64,000 nt of DNA, taken from positions 620,001 to 684,000 of the forward strand of contig NZ_JAFEUV020000002.1 in NCBI RefSeq assembly GCF_017355915.2. The letters are read 5' to 3'. The notes under the pieces were generated by a model. That model ran no database searches, had not been told where the DNA came from, and saw only the letters and a list, made by a program, of their open reading frames with translations. Positions 1-8,449 of the stretch are shown here, in pieces. Made by a program: the position numbers and the translations under genes. This DNA comes from Telluribacter roseus. GTDB lineage: Bacteria; Bacteroidota; Bacteroidia; Cytophagales; Spirosomataceae. Position 1 is the first letter of the stretch, and each line of letters opens with the position of its first letter.

Positions 1-140
1 GTGAAAGTAGCTGTGACAGGGATGCCCGCGTTGCGAATCTTGCATTTGACCGAGTAGGACTTGACAGACCAGGTAGTAACGGTCACGGGGGTAAACGCAC
101 AGAGCAGGCATAGTAGCCCAAGCGGGAGTAGTCTTATCAT
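1..140 (-). CDS. YceI-like secreted protein, 5' part only (runs off window)
   Basis: An ATG on the minus strand at 140 opens a frame with no stop to the window edge, about 46 codons. The N-terminus is a signal peptide (MIRLLPLGLLCLLCAF), followed by TTWSVKSYSVKCKIRNAG and then IPVTATF. This resembles the start of YceI-family lipocalin-like domains, where W-V-x-S and a K-I-R-N-x-G-x-P-V-x-G-x-F strand are common; family members bind isoprenoid-type lipids in the periplasm. The family call is by recall of the motif and rests on only about 25 mature residues. The frame itself is convincing because it combines an ATG, a signal peptide and an open reading frame to the edge. Confidence 0.6.
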   Translation of the reverse strand, partial: MIRLLPLGLLCLLCAFTPVTVTTWSVKSYSVKCKIRNAGIPVTATF

Positions 141-361
141 GAGGTAGTGAGAGGTGAGAATCAGTACTTACGCGTAACGGACTTTCCTGGGTGTGGTACC
201 TTATAAGGCTACTGCTACTGGCTAATAGGGATTAATAAGAAAAGGGATAAAGTGGTCAGGGGATGTAAAAGAGAACCTGGCAAAAAGGGTTTCCACCTGA
301 CCTATTGGCTACCTTATCCCTACTACTTATACAATGGGAGTATGAATCTAAACTAAAAAAA
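141..361. other. Intergenic stretch, no gene seen
   Basis: About 220 bases between the YceI-like start and the SDR terminator. It is AT-rich and no convincing ORF, RNA gene or repeat is visible. It should hold the promoter of the leftward YceI-like gene, but I could not pick a clear TAnnTTTG element. Confidence 0.5.
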
Positions 362-396
362 TAAAAAAAGCAAATAGCTGCGGCATAGCTATTTGC
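362..396 (-). terminator. Rho-independent terminator of the SDR gene
   Basis: Ten-base perfect arms GCAAATAGCT (370-379) and AGCTATTTGC (387-396) with a 7-base loop. Read on the minus strand, the hairpin is followed by a run of seven T residues. It lies 38 bases beyond the SDR stop codon. Confidence 0.8.
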
Positions 397-433
397 TTAC
401 TAATGAGTTATAGGTGCAGACTGCCTCTTTTTG

Positions 434-1210
434 CTACTTGGGGGCCATCCGGATGGCTCCGTCCAGCCGAATTACCTCGCCATTGAGCATAGGGTTTTCA
501 ACGATGGATCTGGCCAGCAGAGCGTATTCAGAAGGCCGGCCCAAGCGTGACGGAAAGGGTACCTGCTGGCCCAGCGAGATACGAGCCTCCTCGGGAAGAC
601 TGGCCAGCAGCGGCGTTTCGAAAAGTCCCGGTGCAATGGTCATGACCCGGATACCCGTCCGCGACAGGTCGCGGGCTATGGGCAGGGTCATACCTACGAT
701 ACCTCCCTTACTGGCTGAGTAGGCAGCCTGACCAATCTGTCCGTCAAAAGCGGCTACCGAAGCTGTATTGATAATCACCCCGCGCTCTCCTTCGCCATTG
801 GGTTCGTTGGTGCTCATCGCGAAAGCCGCCAGCCTGATGACGTTGAAGGTACCCACCAAATTGATATTGATGACTTTCTGGAATACATCCAGCGCGTGAG
901 GACCTACGGTGTCGCCCACTTTACCGATGGTCTTGCGGGCTTCGGCCACTCCTGCGCAGTTGACCACGATCCGAAGCGGTCCCAGCTCCCGGGCGGTATC
1001 AATGGCGTTTTGTACGGCGGCCTCATCGGTGACGCTGGCTTTTACGTAGCGTACCTTGCCGCTGAGTTCATTTTCGAGCGCCAGTCCGCGCTCTTCGTTC
1101 AGGTCCAGGATCACTACCTGTGCGCCCTGGTCCACAAACAGGCGGGTAGTGGCTTCACCCAGGCCCGAAGCGCCACCCGTGACCAGCGCCACTGCATTGG
1201 TAAGTTGCAT
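434..1210 (-). CDS. SDR-family 3-hydroxyacyl-CoA dehydrogenase (HSD17B10-like)
   Basis: A 258-residue classical short-chain dehydrogenase/reductase, the usual family length. The NAD(H)-binding TGGASGLG motif is at residues 11-18, NCAG at 84-87, the catalytic Ser at about 151, and Tyr164 and Lys168 in YSASK. An acidic residue after the second strand (ILDLN) favours NAD over NADP. The C-terminal [10 protein letters not shown] tail is typical of type II 3-hydroxyacyl-CoA dehydrogenases, which oxidise 3-hydroxy(-2-methyl)acyl-CoA in fatty-acid or isoleucine breakdown. It is cytoplasmic and monocistronic, with its own terminator. The substrate is inferred from the tail and overall resemblance only. 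Confidence 0.88.
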   Translation of the reverse strand: MQLTNAVALVTGGASGLGEATTRLFVDQGAQVVILDLNEERGLALENELSGKVRYVKASVTDEAAVQNAIDTARELGPLRIVVNCAGVAEARKTIGKVGDTVGPHALDVFQKVININLVGTFNVIRLAAFAMSTNEPNGEGERGVIINTASVAAFDGQIGQAAYSASKGGIVGMTLPIARDLSRTGIRVMTIAPGLFETPLLASLPEEARISLGQQVPFPSRLGRPSEYALLARSIVENPMLNGEVIRLDGAIRMAPK

Positions 1211-1292
1211 ATCGTTCTAAGGAAATTAGTCCTATACCTTCTTATTGATTAGGTATGTAGAGTTGTTGAAATGCTATAAAATCAATTAGGTT

Positions 1293-1359
1293 TGTCAGGC
1301 TGAGCGGAGTCGAAGCCCGGGCTTCGACCGCCAGGCGGCTCTGTCCGCTCAGCCTGACA
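1293..1359. repeat. Nested palindromic intergenic repeat
   Basis: Perfect 16-base outer arms TGTCAGGCTGAGCGGA (1293-1308) and its complement (1344-1359) enclose an inner 20-base palindrome, GTCGAAGCCCGGGCTTCGAC (1309-1328). The outer arm matches a sequence I recall as widely repeated between genes in Bacteroidota, so it is probably a REP-like element. It sits between the starts of the SDR gene and the end of the TrpF-like gene. Confidence 0.7.
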
Positions 1360-1417
1360 GAATTTTACAAGTTAATTCATTTATCAATAACCGGTGCTGT
1401 ACGTAAATGTTAGCTGA

Positions 1418-2068
1418 TTAATACCCAACGGCTCTGAAAAAGGCTTCCAGTTTAGCTCCGTCCAGCTTTCCATCTGTACGGACACTGCTGCATAGGTCCA
1501 GGCCGAACGGCTGCACCGTATCCAATGCCTCCTGTACATTCTCGGCTCTCAGTCCACCCGCCAGGAATACCGGCACTGCCGACTGCTCAACGATCCGGCG
1601 GCTCAGCGACCAGTTATGGACGCGCCCGGTACCACCAAGTTCCTTCACGGCCAGCTTGGGGTTGCCTGAGTCCAGCAGCAGCGCATCTACCTCCTGGGCC
1701 GCCATCAGGGCCTCTTCGACGGAGCTTTCGTCAATGACATGGATGACCTGCACGATCTTGACCGAAGGCAGCGACTGCCGGATGAGTTGGTAAGTACCTT
1801 CGGATACGGCATCGACCAGCTGGAGGGTATTGGTATGGACCCGGCGCTGGTGCGCTATGATATCGACGGCCGTGGTTTCGGAGGTGAGCAGGAAGGTAGC
1901 GATGGGCGGTGGTACGGTGGGGACAATCTGAGCGATAAGCTCGTCGGTCACTACACCCGGTCCGCTGGGCATACGACCCACCAGACCCAGTGCCGAAGCG
2001 CCGTACTGTACGGCCAGGCGTGCCTCTTCGATACTGCTGATGCAGCAGATTTTTACTTTGGGTAACAT
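1418..2068 (-). CDS. Phosphoribosylanthranilate isomerase (TrpF)-like protein
   Basis: A 216-residue TIM-barrel-like protein. It begins MLPKVKICCIS, corresponding to the KICG start of TrpF, where the Cys is the general base. It also has GLVGRMPSGPG, LLLDSG with the family acid Asp, a phosphate-binding GGTGRVHNW and LAGGL followed by ENV. TrpF isomerises N-(5-phosphoribosyl)anthranilate in tryptophan synthesis. Departures from the family are KICC for KICG and CSSVRTDGK for the usual phosphate loop SSGVE. No other trp gene is nearby, so it may be a divergent paralogue with another substrate. The start was set at the internal ATG at 2066-2068, because the in-frame extension upstream (81 codons, hydrophobic and AT-rich) is unlike the family and runs into the divergent MFS promoter region. 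Confidence 0.75.
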   Translation of the reverse strand: MLPKVKICCISSIEEARLAVQYGASALGLVGRMPSGPGVVTDELIAQIVPTVPPPIATFLLTSETTAVDIIAHQRRVHTNTLQLVDAVSEGTYQLIRQSLPSVKIVQVIHVIDESSVEEALMAAQEVDALLLDSGNPKLAVKELGGTGRVHNWSLSRRIVEQSAVPVFLAGGLRAENVQEALDTVQPFGLDLCSSVRTDGKLDGAKLEAFFRAVGY

Positions 2069-2291
2069 GGAAATGGTATGAATTGGTGAAAGTGTGTTTT
2101 TGAAGAATGAGGATGAAATTACAATCAGCAGGCAAGTAACGATAAATACAAAACATAGGAAAGCGTGCAGTACCTTAAAATTCAAAGTACTGGATGGTGA
2201 ACTAAGGTGATAATTTGTTGTTTCTCTGAAGTGCAGCAGCAGGTACATCTTGTGTACTAAGCCCGAATTGTTCTCACTTGTAGCATTAGCA

Positions 2292-3536
2292 TTGAAACCA
2301 ACCCGATCCAACGACGCCTACGCGGCCTTACGCTATCCCGACTTCCGCTTTTTTATTGCGAATAGTACCTTGTTTACGGCTACCATTCTGATCCAGGAGG
2401 TAATCGTAGGCTATGAGCTATACAAGATGACCCACGACCCGCTGTCGCTGGGATTGATCGGTCTGGCCGAGGTCATACCCTTTATCTGTACCTCGCTCTT
2501 CGGGGGCCACATTGCCGACCAGTACAACAAGACCACCATCATGCGTATCAGTCTGTCGGTTATTATTATGAGCTCAGTAGTACTGTACCTCATCTTTCAA
2601 CCGGGATTTATGGATGACCTTACGTTTCGGGAGCAAATGGTACTGATCTATTCGGCGTTTTTCCTGATTGGCTTTTCCAAGGGGTTTTACTCACCGGCGT
2701 CCTCTTCCCTTAAGCCGTTTCTGGTACCGCGGGAGATCTATCACAACTCCTCTACCTGGAGTAGCTCTTTCTGGCAGGCCGGGGCCATACTTGGGCCCGC
2801 CATCGCCGGCTTCCTGTACGCCTACATCGGCCTTACCCATACCCTACTGGTGGTAATAGGCAGCTTTGTGGTATGTCTGGTGTTGCTTTCGTTTATCAAA
2901 ACACTCCCTGCTTTTGTCAAAACCACTACGCCGCTGTTTGAAAGCCTGAAAGAGGGCTTCCGCTTTGTATTCCGTACCCGTATCGTATTGTACGCTATCT
3001 CGCTGGACTTGTTTTCGGTCTTGTTTGGAGGCGTGGTAGCTATTCTGCCTGTTTTTGCGGAGGATATCCTGCGTGTAGGTCCTGAGGGGCTGGGGGTACT
3101 GCGGGCGGCGCCGTCGGTGGGGGCACTGCTGACCATGTTTACCATGGCGTACTTCCCGCCCACGCACAATGCCTGGCGTAATATGCTGATAGCCGTAGGT
3201 GGATTTGGCGTATTTACTATTGTCTTTGCTTTATCTACTGACTTCTGGCTGTCGTGCCTGGCCCTGTTTATGACCGGTGCCTGCGATAGCGTCAGTGTCA
3301 TAGTCCGGCAGACCATCCTGCAACTGTTTCCGCCCGACGAGATGCGGGGCCGGGTAGCGGCCGTGAATGGTATGTTCGTAAGCTCCTCCAACGAGTTGGG
3401 GGCCTTTGAGTCAGGACTGGCGGCCAAGCTGATGGGGACTGTTCCCTCGGTAGTGCTGGGAGGCGTCTTTACCATCGGGGTGGTTTCATGGATCTACTAC
3501 CGCTCAAGGGACCTGTTCTCGGTGAAGCTGACCTGA
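2292..3536 (+). CDS. MFS transporter, EntS/MFS_3-like exporter
   Basis: About 414 residues and roughly 12 hydrophobic segments, the length of a typical major facilitator exporter. The first cytoplasmic loop has the MFS motif A in the form GGHIADQYNKTTIMR. The closing half has FxxGACDSVSVIVRQTILQ and MRGRVAAVNGMF, as seen in EntS/MFS_3 proteins, so it likely exports a small molecule at the inner membrane by proton antiport; the substrate is unknown. There is no ATG at the 5' end. TTG at 2292 gives a start just ahead of the conserved NDAYAALRYPDFR and is preferred; TTG at 2250 in the same frame is the alternative. It is transcribed divergently from the TrpF-like gene. Confidence 0.85.
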   Translation: MKPTRSNDAYAALRYPDFRFFIANSTLFTATILIQEVIVGYELYKMTHDPLSLGLIGLAEVIPFICTSLFGGHIADQYNKTTIMRISLSVIIMSSVVLYLIFQPGFMDDLTFREQMVLIYSAFFLIGFSKGFYSPASSSLKPFLVPREIYHNSSTWSSSFWQAGAILGPAIAGFLYAYIGLTHTLLVVIGSFVVCLVLLSFIKTLPAFVKTTTPLFESLKEGFRFVFRTRIVLYAISLDLFSVLFGGVVAILPVFAEDILRVGPEGLGVLRAAPSVGALLTMFTMAYFPPTHNAWRNMLIAVGGFGVFTIVFALSTDFWLSCLALFMTGACDSVSVIVRQTILQLFPPDEMRGRVAAVNGMFVSSSNELGAFESGLAAKLMGTVPSVVLGGVFTIGVVSWIYYRSRDLFSVKLT

Positions 3537-3672
3537 TATACATAGTTGCTCAGGACTAGCGCTATTTTGTACTATATTGTGGTTTACGGAGGATTACTTG
3601 TATTGTTTGGTTACTATCCAACCATTTATGTGGCAGTGGGTCTTAGAGATACTATAACTATTACCATAAGCC

Positions 3673-4308
3673 ATGAAAGATTACATATCACGTAGTACTG
3701 CGCTGGCGGCCTTCCTGCTAGCCATTCTGTTAACATCCTGCCGCACTCAGGATGACCCCCAACCGCAACCTCAGCCCCAGCCCAGCTCAGTTCTTATTGA
3801 CGGGAAAGCCTACCCGACGGTTACGATTGGAGATCTGACCTGGACGGCTGCCAACTATACGGGCAAGGGGGGAGTCGCCTACAATACCAACAACGAAAAG
3901 CCCGAATACGGGCGCTACTACACATATGAAGAAGCAAAAGCGGTGCCCCTGCCCGCCGGCTGGCGAATGCCCACAATAGAAGATTACAAGAAGCTGGCTC
4001 AATCGCAGGGGGTAACATTTACCGGTGACCGGGCTACCAACCAGGATGCTCTCAAAAAACTGGTTTCTGTTATCAATTGGCGGAAAGTGGCGGGTACCAA
4101 TGCCTCCGGCTTCAACGCCTACCCCGGTGGGTACTGCTTTAGGGAGGCGGCTCCGCAGGACGGGGACATCAGCGAGTACTGGACCGTCGGTGGACAAACC
4201 ATGAGTATCATGGAAAGTGCCAATGGGCTTAACCACAATATGTCATTTTATGATAACAGCGATAGTCCCGAGTACCGCTTTAACCTCCGGTTTGTAAAGA
4301 ACAAGTAG
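3673..4308 (+). CDS. FISUMP-domain lipoprotein
   Basis: A 211-residue secreted lipoprotein with signal peptide and lipobox LTSC (Cys23), followed by a low-complexity linker of alternating Gln-Pro (about 30-37). It then has a domain carrying VTIGDLTWTAANY, GRYYTYEEA and LPAGWRMPTIEDYKKL. These match the Fibrobacter succinogenes major paralogous (FISUMP) domain, common in Bacteroidota surface lipoproteins and without an agreed function. The W-R-(M/L)-P-T block is the family hallmark. It stands alone between a rightward MFS gene and a leftward beta-lactamase gene. The function cannot be stated beyond surface or periplasmic anchoring. Confidence 0.85.
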   Translation: MKDYISRSTALAAFLLAILLTSCRTQDDPQPQPQPQPSSVLIDGKAYPTVTIGDLTWTAANYTGKGGVAYNTNNEKPEYGRYYTYEEAKAVPLPAGWRMPTIEDYKKLAQSQGVTFTGDRATNQDALKKLVSVINWRKVAGTNASGFNAYPGGYCFREAAPQDGDISEYWTVGGQTMSIMESANGLNHNMSFYDNSDSPEYRFNLRFVKNK

Positions 4309-4342
4309 CCATCTGCTATTGCCCTACATACAGAGTAGTACA

Positions 4343-4380
4343 CAGCTGCAGGTACCTGACTAATCAAGTACCTGCAGCTG
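4343..4380. terminator. Convergent hairpin at the end of the beta-lactamase gene
   Basis: Thirteen-base perfect arms CAGCTGCAGGTAC (4343-4355) and its complement (4368-4380) with a 12-base loop containing the beta-lactamase stop codon. There is no strong T-run on either side, so termination is plausible rather than certain. It lies between convergent genes. Confidence 0.5.
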
Positions 4381-5160
4381 CCGCAGTATCGCTTTGGTGA
4401 TTTCAATGCGGCAAGTGCCAAACCTCCGGTTAGGTGTGCTGCGGGGTTTGATCAATCGGGTAGCAAAGAAGTACACATTATCCTTCCGCTCCACGTAGCC
4501 TACCCACCAGCCTGTATCCTTGCCGCCGTAGCGGGTCCAGCCGGTCTTGGCGCGGAGGGTGTAGTTGTCCGTGCGTTCCGATACCATGATCTGTTTGACT
4601 ATCTCAAAGGTACGTTTGGAGAAAGGGAGCTTCTCTTCGTAAAAGTCGCGCAGGAATGAGACCTGATTAGCGGGTGAAATAGCAAAATTTCCGAAGTTCC
4701 AGAAGTCAGCCCCTTCGCTGCCCGACAGGTCCTGATTGCCGTAGCCGCACCGTTTGAGGTAGTCGAGGTAGCGGTCTTTTCCTACTTTTTTCGCCAGTTC
4801 CACGTACACCCATCCCGCTGATTTCTCAAAAGCTTCCTTGATTGTCATGTCGTGGTAGATGTCCGGGCGGTAGCCGTACAGGACGGTATCGGTTTTGCCC
4901 ACCCAGGGTACTACCTCATTCTCATCCCTGACTACCCCCGTTTCCAGCACGATCAGTGAGTTGATGATCTTGAACGTAGAGGCGGGCAGGGTAGGTATCT
5001 GGCTATCGGCTTCGTTACTATAGATCCACTTCCGGTTTTTGTAGTCGTAGATCGTAGTGCTGCCCTCCATACCGCACTCCCGGAAAGGCTTCTGGAGGTC
5101 AATCTGTCCGTAAACCGTCGTTGACAGAAGCAGGATTATAGCGAGTAGTCGTGAGTACAT
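4360..5160 (-). CDS. Class D (OXA-type) beta-lactamase
   Basis: A 266-residue exported protein (signal peptide ending VYGQ) of usual class D size. The active-site Ser61-x-x-Lys64 lies in PASTFK, YGN is at 140-142 and K205-T-G is in the beta-3 strand. FWNFGNFAISPANQ matches the omega-region Trp/ISP block. The second motif, normally S-x-V, reads S114-A-G, so the valine that shields the carboxylated lysine is glycine here. The enzyme acylates beta-lactams through Ser61 with carbamylated Lys64 as base; it could also be a penicillin-recognising relative. It starts 5 bases after the phosphodiesterase gene ends, so the two are probably co-transcribed, with the phosphodiesterase first. Confidence 0.88.
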   Translation of the reverse strand: MYSRLLAIILLLSTTVYGQIDLQKPFRECGMEGSTTIYDYKNRKWIYSNEADSQIPTLPASTFKIINSLIVLETGVVRDENEVVPWVGKTDTVLYGYRPDIYHDMTIKEAFEKSAGWVYVELAKKVGKDRYLDYLKRCGYGNQDLSGSEGADFWNFGNFAISPANQVSFLRDFYEEKLPFSKRTFEIVKQIMVSERTDNYTLRAKTGWTRYGGKDTGWWVGYVERKDNVYFFATRLIKPRSTPNRRFGTCRIEITKAILRQLQVLD

Positions 5161-5165
5161 ACCCC

Positions 5166-5945
5166 TTACTTTCTCAGATAGTCTGCCAGCTCCACTACCT
5201 TATCGGTATTGATAAAGTCGGCGTTCAGGCTTTTAAGAGTGGCCCAGGCTTCGTGGGTATCGGGCGTAGCCCAGAGGCGAAACTTCTTACCCTGCGCGTG
5301 TGCCTGCTGTATCACCTGCTGAAGCTTTGCCCGGTCCGGCTCCGGCAGGGTACCCGTACCGTTCCAGCGGGAGTAGTTGCGGAACGACTGGCTGATGAGA
5401 CCAACGCGCTCGAGCTGCTGAGGGGTGTAGGTGATGTTGGGCCTGCCGTCGAAAGAGATGTAGTCCGGGTACCGTCCAAAATGTTCGGGAGCGGGCGTAT
5501 TACCGCTGATGACGATCCGGACCGAGCCCTTCGGCGCCAGAAGGTCTGCGTGGGGGGCCAGTTCCCTGATCAGAACTGTCATAGTGGGCTCAGCGGGAGT
5601 CTTGAAGTCGATCAGTAGCTGGAGCTGCGTGTTTTTATCTGTATAAATGCTGCCACCATTCTTCTTTATTTGAGCCAGTATCGGGTTGAGGTACAGCGAA
5701 GCGAAGGTGCGGCTGGGGGAGATGTCTTTAAGATCGTGGGCGGTATAAAGGGTATCATTCCGCAGGATCAGATCCGCTTCAATGGAGCCGTACTGCTGGT
5801 TATAGGCTTTCCAGAAGGGCTCGGCCTGCTCGTAGTCGTTATGGGAGTGGGCCTGGGCGGTGGTATATTTAATAGTACTTTGTGCCAGCACCGGATAAAC
5901 GTAAAGCAGCGTGGCGGTCAGCAGGCTCAATAATGGTAGTTTCAT
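5166..5945 (-). CDS. Secreted glycerophosphodiester phosphodiesterase / PI-PLC-like protein
   Basis: A 259-residue protein with a signal peptide ending VLAQ. The mature start contains AHSHNDYEQ, then SIEADLIL and LYTAHD, the His/Asp/Glu/His arrangement of the PI-PLC/GDPD TIM-barrel superfamily. The C-terminal half has GKKFRLWATPDTHEAW and ADFINTDKV, typical of the small Bacteroidota members. Such enzymes hydrolyse phosphodiesters of glycerophospholipids in the periplasm with a divalent metal. It is the first gene of a two-gene unit with the class D beta-lactamase. Substrate preference cannot be judged. Confidence 0.82.
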   Translation of the reverse strand: MKLPLLSLLTATLLYVYPVLAQSTIKYTTAQAHSHNDYEQAEPFWKAYNQQYGSIEADLILRNDTLYTAHDLKDISPSRTFASLYLNPILAQIKKNGGSIYTDKNTQLQLLIDFKTPAEPTMTVLIRELAPHADLLAPKGSVRIVISGNTPAPEHFGRYPDYISFDGRPNITYTPQQLERVGLISQSFRNYSRWNGTGTLPEPDRAKLQQVIQQAHAQGKKFRLWATPDTHEAWATLKSLNADFINTDKVVELADYLRK

Positions 5946-5978
5946 GGGAAAGGCAATGGCTTAAGGATTGAGGTTATG

Positions 5979-5986
5979 CAAATGTA
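5979..5986 (-). promoter_or_regulatory. Candidate -7 element (TAnnTTTG) of the phosphodiesterase unit
   Basis: TACATTTG on the minus strand, 33 bases before the ATG, fits the Bacteroidota primary-sigma -7 box. I did not find a good TTG at the expected -33 spacing, so the call is tentative. Confidence 0.35.
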
Positions 5987-6126
5987 CTAAGAACGGCTTA
6001 TTCCTGTACATGAGGCCACTATGGCATTTAAAAGTATGTTTTCGGGAGCAATTTCTATCTACAAACAGGATTATAGTTAATTTAGCCAATCGATTCTGAC
6101 AAGACAGATAAAATTTAAATCACTTC

Positions 6127-7797
6127 ATGGCAAATAATTCCTCTCTCTTTCGTAAAAAATCAGTAGCTAAAATTCTTAGTGATACCCAAAAGGCCGATAC
6201 AGGGGCCGGTCTGGAAAAAGTGCTCGGGGTGCGTGATCTGGTATCGCTAGGTATTGCGGCCATAGTAGGAGCGGGGATATTCAGTACCATTGGTCTGGCC
6301 AGCTTCAACGGCGGACCGGCCGTGTCACTCCTGTTCGTATTTACCGCCATTGCCTGCGTATTTACGGCTCTTTCCTACGCGCAGTTTGCCAGTACTGTAC
6401 CCGTATCGGGTAGTGCCTATACCTACGCCTACGTAACCTTTGGCGAGTTGTTTGCCTGGATTATCGGCTGGGCGCTTATCCTGGAATACGCCGTTTCCAA
6501 CATGGTAGTGGCTATTTCGTGGTCGGAGTACTTCGTGAGTATGCTGGCCGGGTTCGGGCTGCACCTGCCCGCCTACCTGACCATTGATCCCGGATCGGCC
6601 GCCGATGCTTTCGCCAGGCTACAGACGGTAGGAGCAGATGCACTGACCATAGCAGAGCGTGAGGCGGCCCGGGCCTACGAGACCGCTCCCCAACTCGGGG
6701 GTATGCGTATGATCCTGGACCTGCCGGCCGGGCTGATCACGGTACTCGTGACGGCGCTGGTGTACATTGGTATCAAGGAGTCACGGACGGCCAGTAATAT
6801 TATGGTGGTGCTCAAGATAGGGGTAGTACTGCTGGTGATTTTTGCCGGGGCTTTCTACGTCAAGCCGGAGAACTGGCTGCCTTTCGCGCCCAATGGAATG
6901 AAGGGAGTACTGAGTGGTGTAGCCGCCGTATTCTTCGCTTTTATTGGATTTGACTCCATCTCCACCACGGCCGAAGAGTGTAAAAACCCACAGCGTGATT
7001 TGCCCCGGGCTATGCTCTACTGCCTGCTGATCTGTACGGTGCTCTACGTACTGATTACGCTGGTACTAACGGGAATGGTCAATTACAAAGAGCTTAATGT
7101 CGACGATCCTTTGGCGTTTGTATTTCAGTACATTGGTCTGGACTTTATGGCGGGTGTCATATCCGTCAGTGCGGTGGTGGCCATTACCAGTGCCCTGCTG
7201 GTGTACCAGTTGGGACAGCCCCGGATCTGGATGACCATGAGCCGTGATGGCCTGCTTTGGAAGCCTTTTTCCCGGATTCACCCGAAGTACAAAACACCCT
7301 CCTTCGCCACCATCGTAACGGGTATTGTCGTGGCGGTGCCCGCTCTTTTCTTCAAGATGGACTTTTTCGTAGACCTTACCAGTGTAGGTACTTTCTTCGC
7401 TTTTATACTGGTATGTGCCGGAGTACTGTATATGGATCATTCGGGTATCTCGCGGCAGTCGCAGTTTAAAGTACCTTATGTTAATGGACAATTCATCGTA
7501 GGGGTACTCTTCGTGATTGCCTTTGGGTTTACTTTATCATCTGGTACATTGGGCGAATCTGTGGCTGATAAGCCACTGCTGGGCTTCTTCTGGATTACCT
7601 GGCTGGTACTTTCGGTACTGGCTTTCCGCCATAAGTTCTCGCTTCTGCCGGTACTGGGCATCCTGACTAACCTGTACCTGATGACGGAGCTGGGTACTTC
7701 CAACTGGCTGATCTTTGTGATCTGGCTGGTGATCGGGCTGGTGATCTATTTCAGCTACGGCTATAAGAAGAGCAAACTGGCTGAGGGGAACGAATAA
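6127..7797 (+). CDS. APC-superfamily amino acid permease (CAT-like)
   Basis: A 556-residue polytopic protein of the amino acid-polyamine-organocation superfamily. The first segment carries GIAAIVGAGIFSTIG, the substrate-binding G-x-G motif of TM1. FAFIGFDSISTTAEECKNPQRDLPRA in TM6 and the following loop is diagnostic of the cationic-amino-acid-transporter branch, as are the MSRDGLLW and YKTPSFATIVTG blocks. About 12-14 membrane segments are visible. A soluble insert of about 60 residues (roughly 150-210) separates early segments. It takes up amino acids across the inner membrane. It is monocistronic, followed by a strong palindrome, and divergent from the phosphodiesterase unit. Confidence 0.9.
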   Translation: MANNSSLFRKKSVAKILSDTQKADTGAGLEKVLGVRDLVSLGIAAIVGAGIFSTIGLASFNGGPAVSLLFVFTAIACVFTALSYAQFASTVPVSGSAYTYAYVTFGELFAWIIGWALILEYAVSNMVVAISWSEYFVSMLAGFGLHLPAYLTIDPGSAADAFARLQTVGADALTIAEREAARAYETAPQLGGMRMILDLPAGLITVLVTALVYIGIKESRTASNIMVVLKIGVVLLVIFAGAFYVKPENWLPFAPNGMKGVLSGVAAVFFAFIGFDSISTTAEECKNPQRDLPRAMLYCLLICTVLYVLITLVLTGMVNYKELNVDDPLAFVFQYIGLDFMAGVISVSAVVAITSALLVYQLGQPRIWMTMSRDGLLWKPFSRIHPKYKTPSFATIVTGIVVAVPALFFKMDFFVDLTSVGTFFAFILVCAGVLYMDHSGISRQSQFKVPYVNGQFIVGVLFVIAFGFTLSSGTLGESVADKPLLGFFWITWLVLSVLAFRHKFSLLPVLGILTNLYLMTELGTSNWLIFVIWLVIGLVIYFSYGYKKSKLAEGNE

Positions 7798-7816
7798 TCT
7801 CTTAAGTACCCGAAGT

Positions 7817-7849
7817 ACCCGTGGCACGGTTTCAAACCGTGCCACGGGT
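7817..7849. repeat. Palindromic repeat copy 1 / bidirectional terminator
   Basis: Perfect 16-base arms (ACCCGTGGCACGGTTT and its complement) around a single central C, between the convergent permease and lipoprotein genes. A sister copy lies at 8385-8413. It could act as a transcription terminator for both genes, although only a short T-run (GTGTTT) follows. Confidence 0.7.
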
Positions 7850-7869
7850 GTTTATGGAGGTAGTTAGCT

Positions 7870-8301
7870 TTACTTCGGACTCTTCCGGAGCTTCACCTTA
7901 ATGCTGTACTCTTCTTTGGGAGTAAGACTCTTGGAAAAATTGGGATAAGGTGCCACCTCCAGTAGCGTGAGTTTATAACGGGTGCCGTTTATATTGATAT
8001 AAGTGGTATCTGGCGCATCAGACGAGCATGCCCCCACACATAACTCTACCTCCTGAGGACTGGCAGACGAAGAACCTATGGGCTTTATCTCCAGGGTAAC
8101 AACTGCGTTACCTGTTTGTAAGCAGTAAGCATTGAGTGGGCATCTGCTGTCAACTACTTCCCGGAAGGTCAAGGTAATAGAGGGAGGAAGCTGAGCTGTT
8201 TCTTTGTATTTGATTTTCAAGTCTTCATTCCTGTAAATAGAGACTTCCTGACAGGCGGCTATACCTACGACGAGCATCCAGACAAGTACTTTATTCTTCA
8301 T
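7870..8301 (-). CDS. Small lipoprotein with DSRCP-x4-C motif (paralogue 1)
   Basis: A 143-residue lipoprotein: short signal peptide and lipobox IAAC (Cys17). The body is beta-rich with the motif DSRCPLNAYCLQTGNAVVTL and a later C-x3-C (CVGAC). The same arrangement is in the neighbour at 8534-8983 and in many uncharacterised Bacteroidota lipoproteins; four conserved Cys suggest two disulfides. The usual W-A-G after the second Cys is Q-T-G here. No function is known. It is flanked on both sides by near-identical palindromes. Confidence 0.75.
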   Translation of the reverse strand: MKNKVLVWMLVVGIAACQEVSIYRNEDLKIKYKETAQLPPSITLTFREVVDSRCPLNAYCLQTGNAVVTLEIKPIGSSSASPQEVELCVGACSSDAPDTTYININGTRYKLTLLEVAPYPNFSKSLTPKEEYSIKVKLRKSPK

Positions 8302-8384
8302 GGGGAAAGACTATACTGTTAGTTACGGCCTAAATATAAGTAGTTAAGGCATGATTCTGACACAAGACTGAACCGGCTCCTGAC

Positions 8385-8413
8385 CCGTGCCACGGTTTGA
8401 AACCGTGGCACGG
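8385..8413. repeat. Palindromic repeat copy 2
   Basis: Fourteen-base arms (CCGTGCCACGGTTT and its complement) around a central G. It has the same core as the element at 7817-7849, with the C/G pair next to the core swapped between arms. It lies upstream of the paralogue-1 lipoprotein gene, so the two copies bracket that gene. Confidence 0.7.
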
Positions 8414-8449
8414 ATAACCGGGTAATAAAGCACATTGCAGTATAAACAA

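Noticed and set aside
1731-2156. Overlapping long frames on both strands across the TrpF-like gene
   Set aside because: Low-complexity shadow frames; the TrpF-like frame has the family motifs.
2822-3475. A 217-codon leftward frame inside the MFS gene
   Set aside because: No recognisable domain and composition typical of antisense shadow; the MFS frame has clear membrane segments and motif A.
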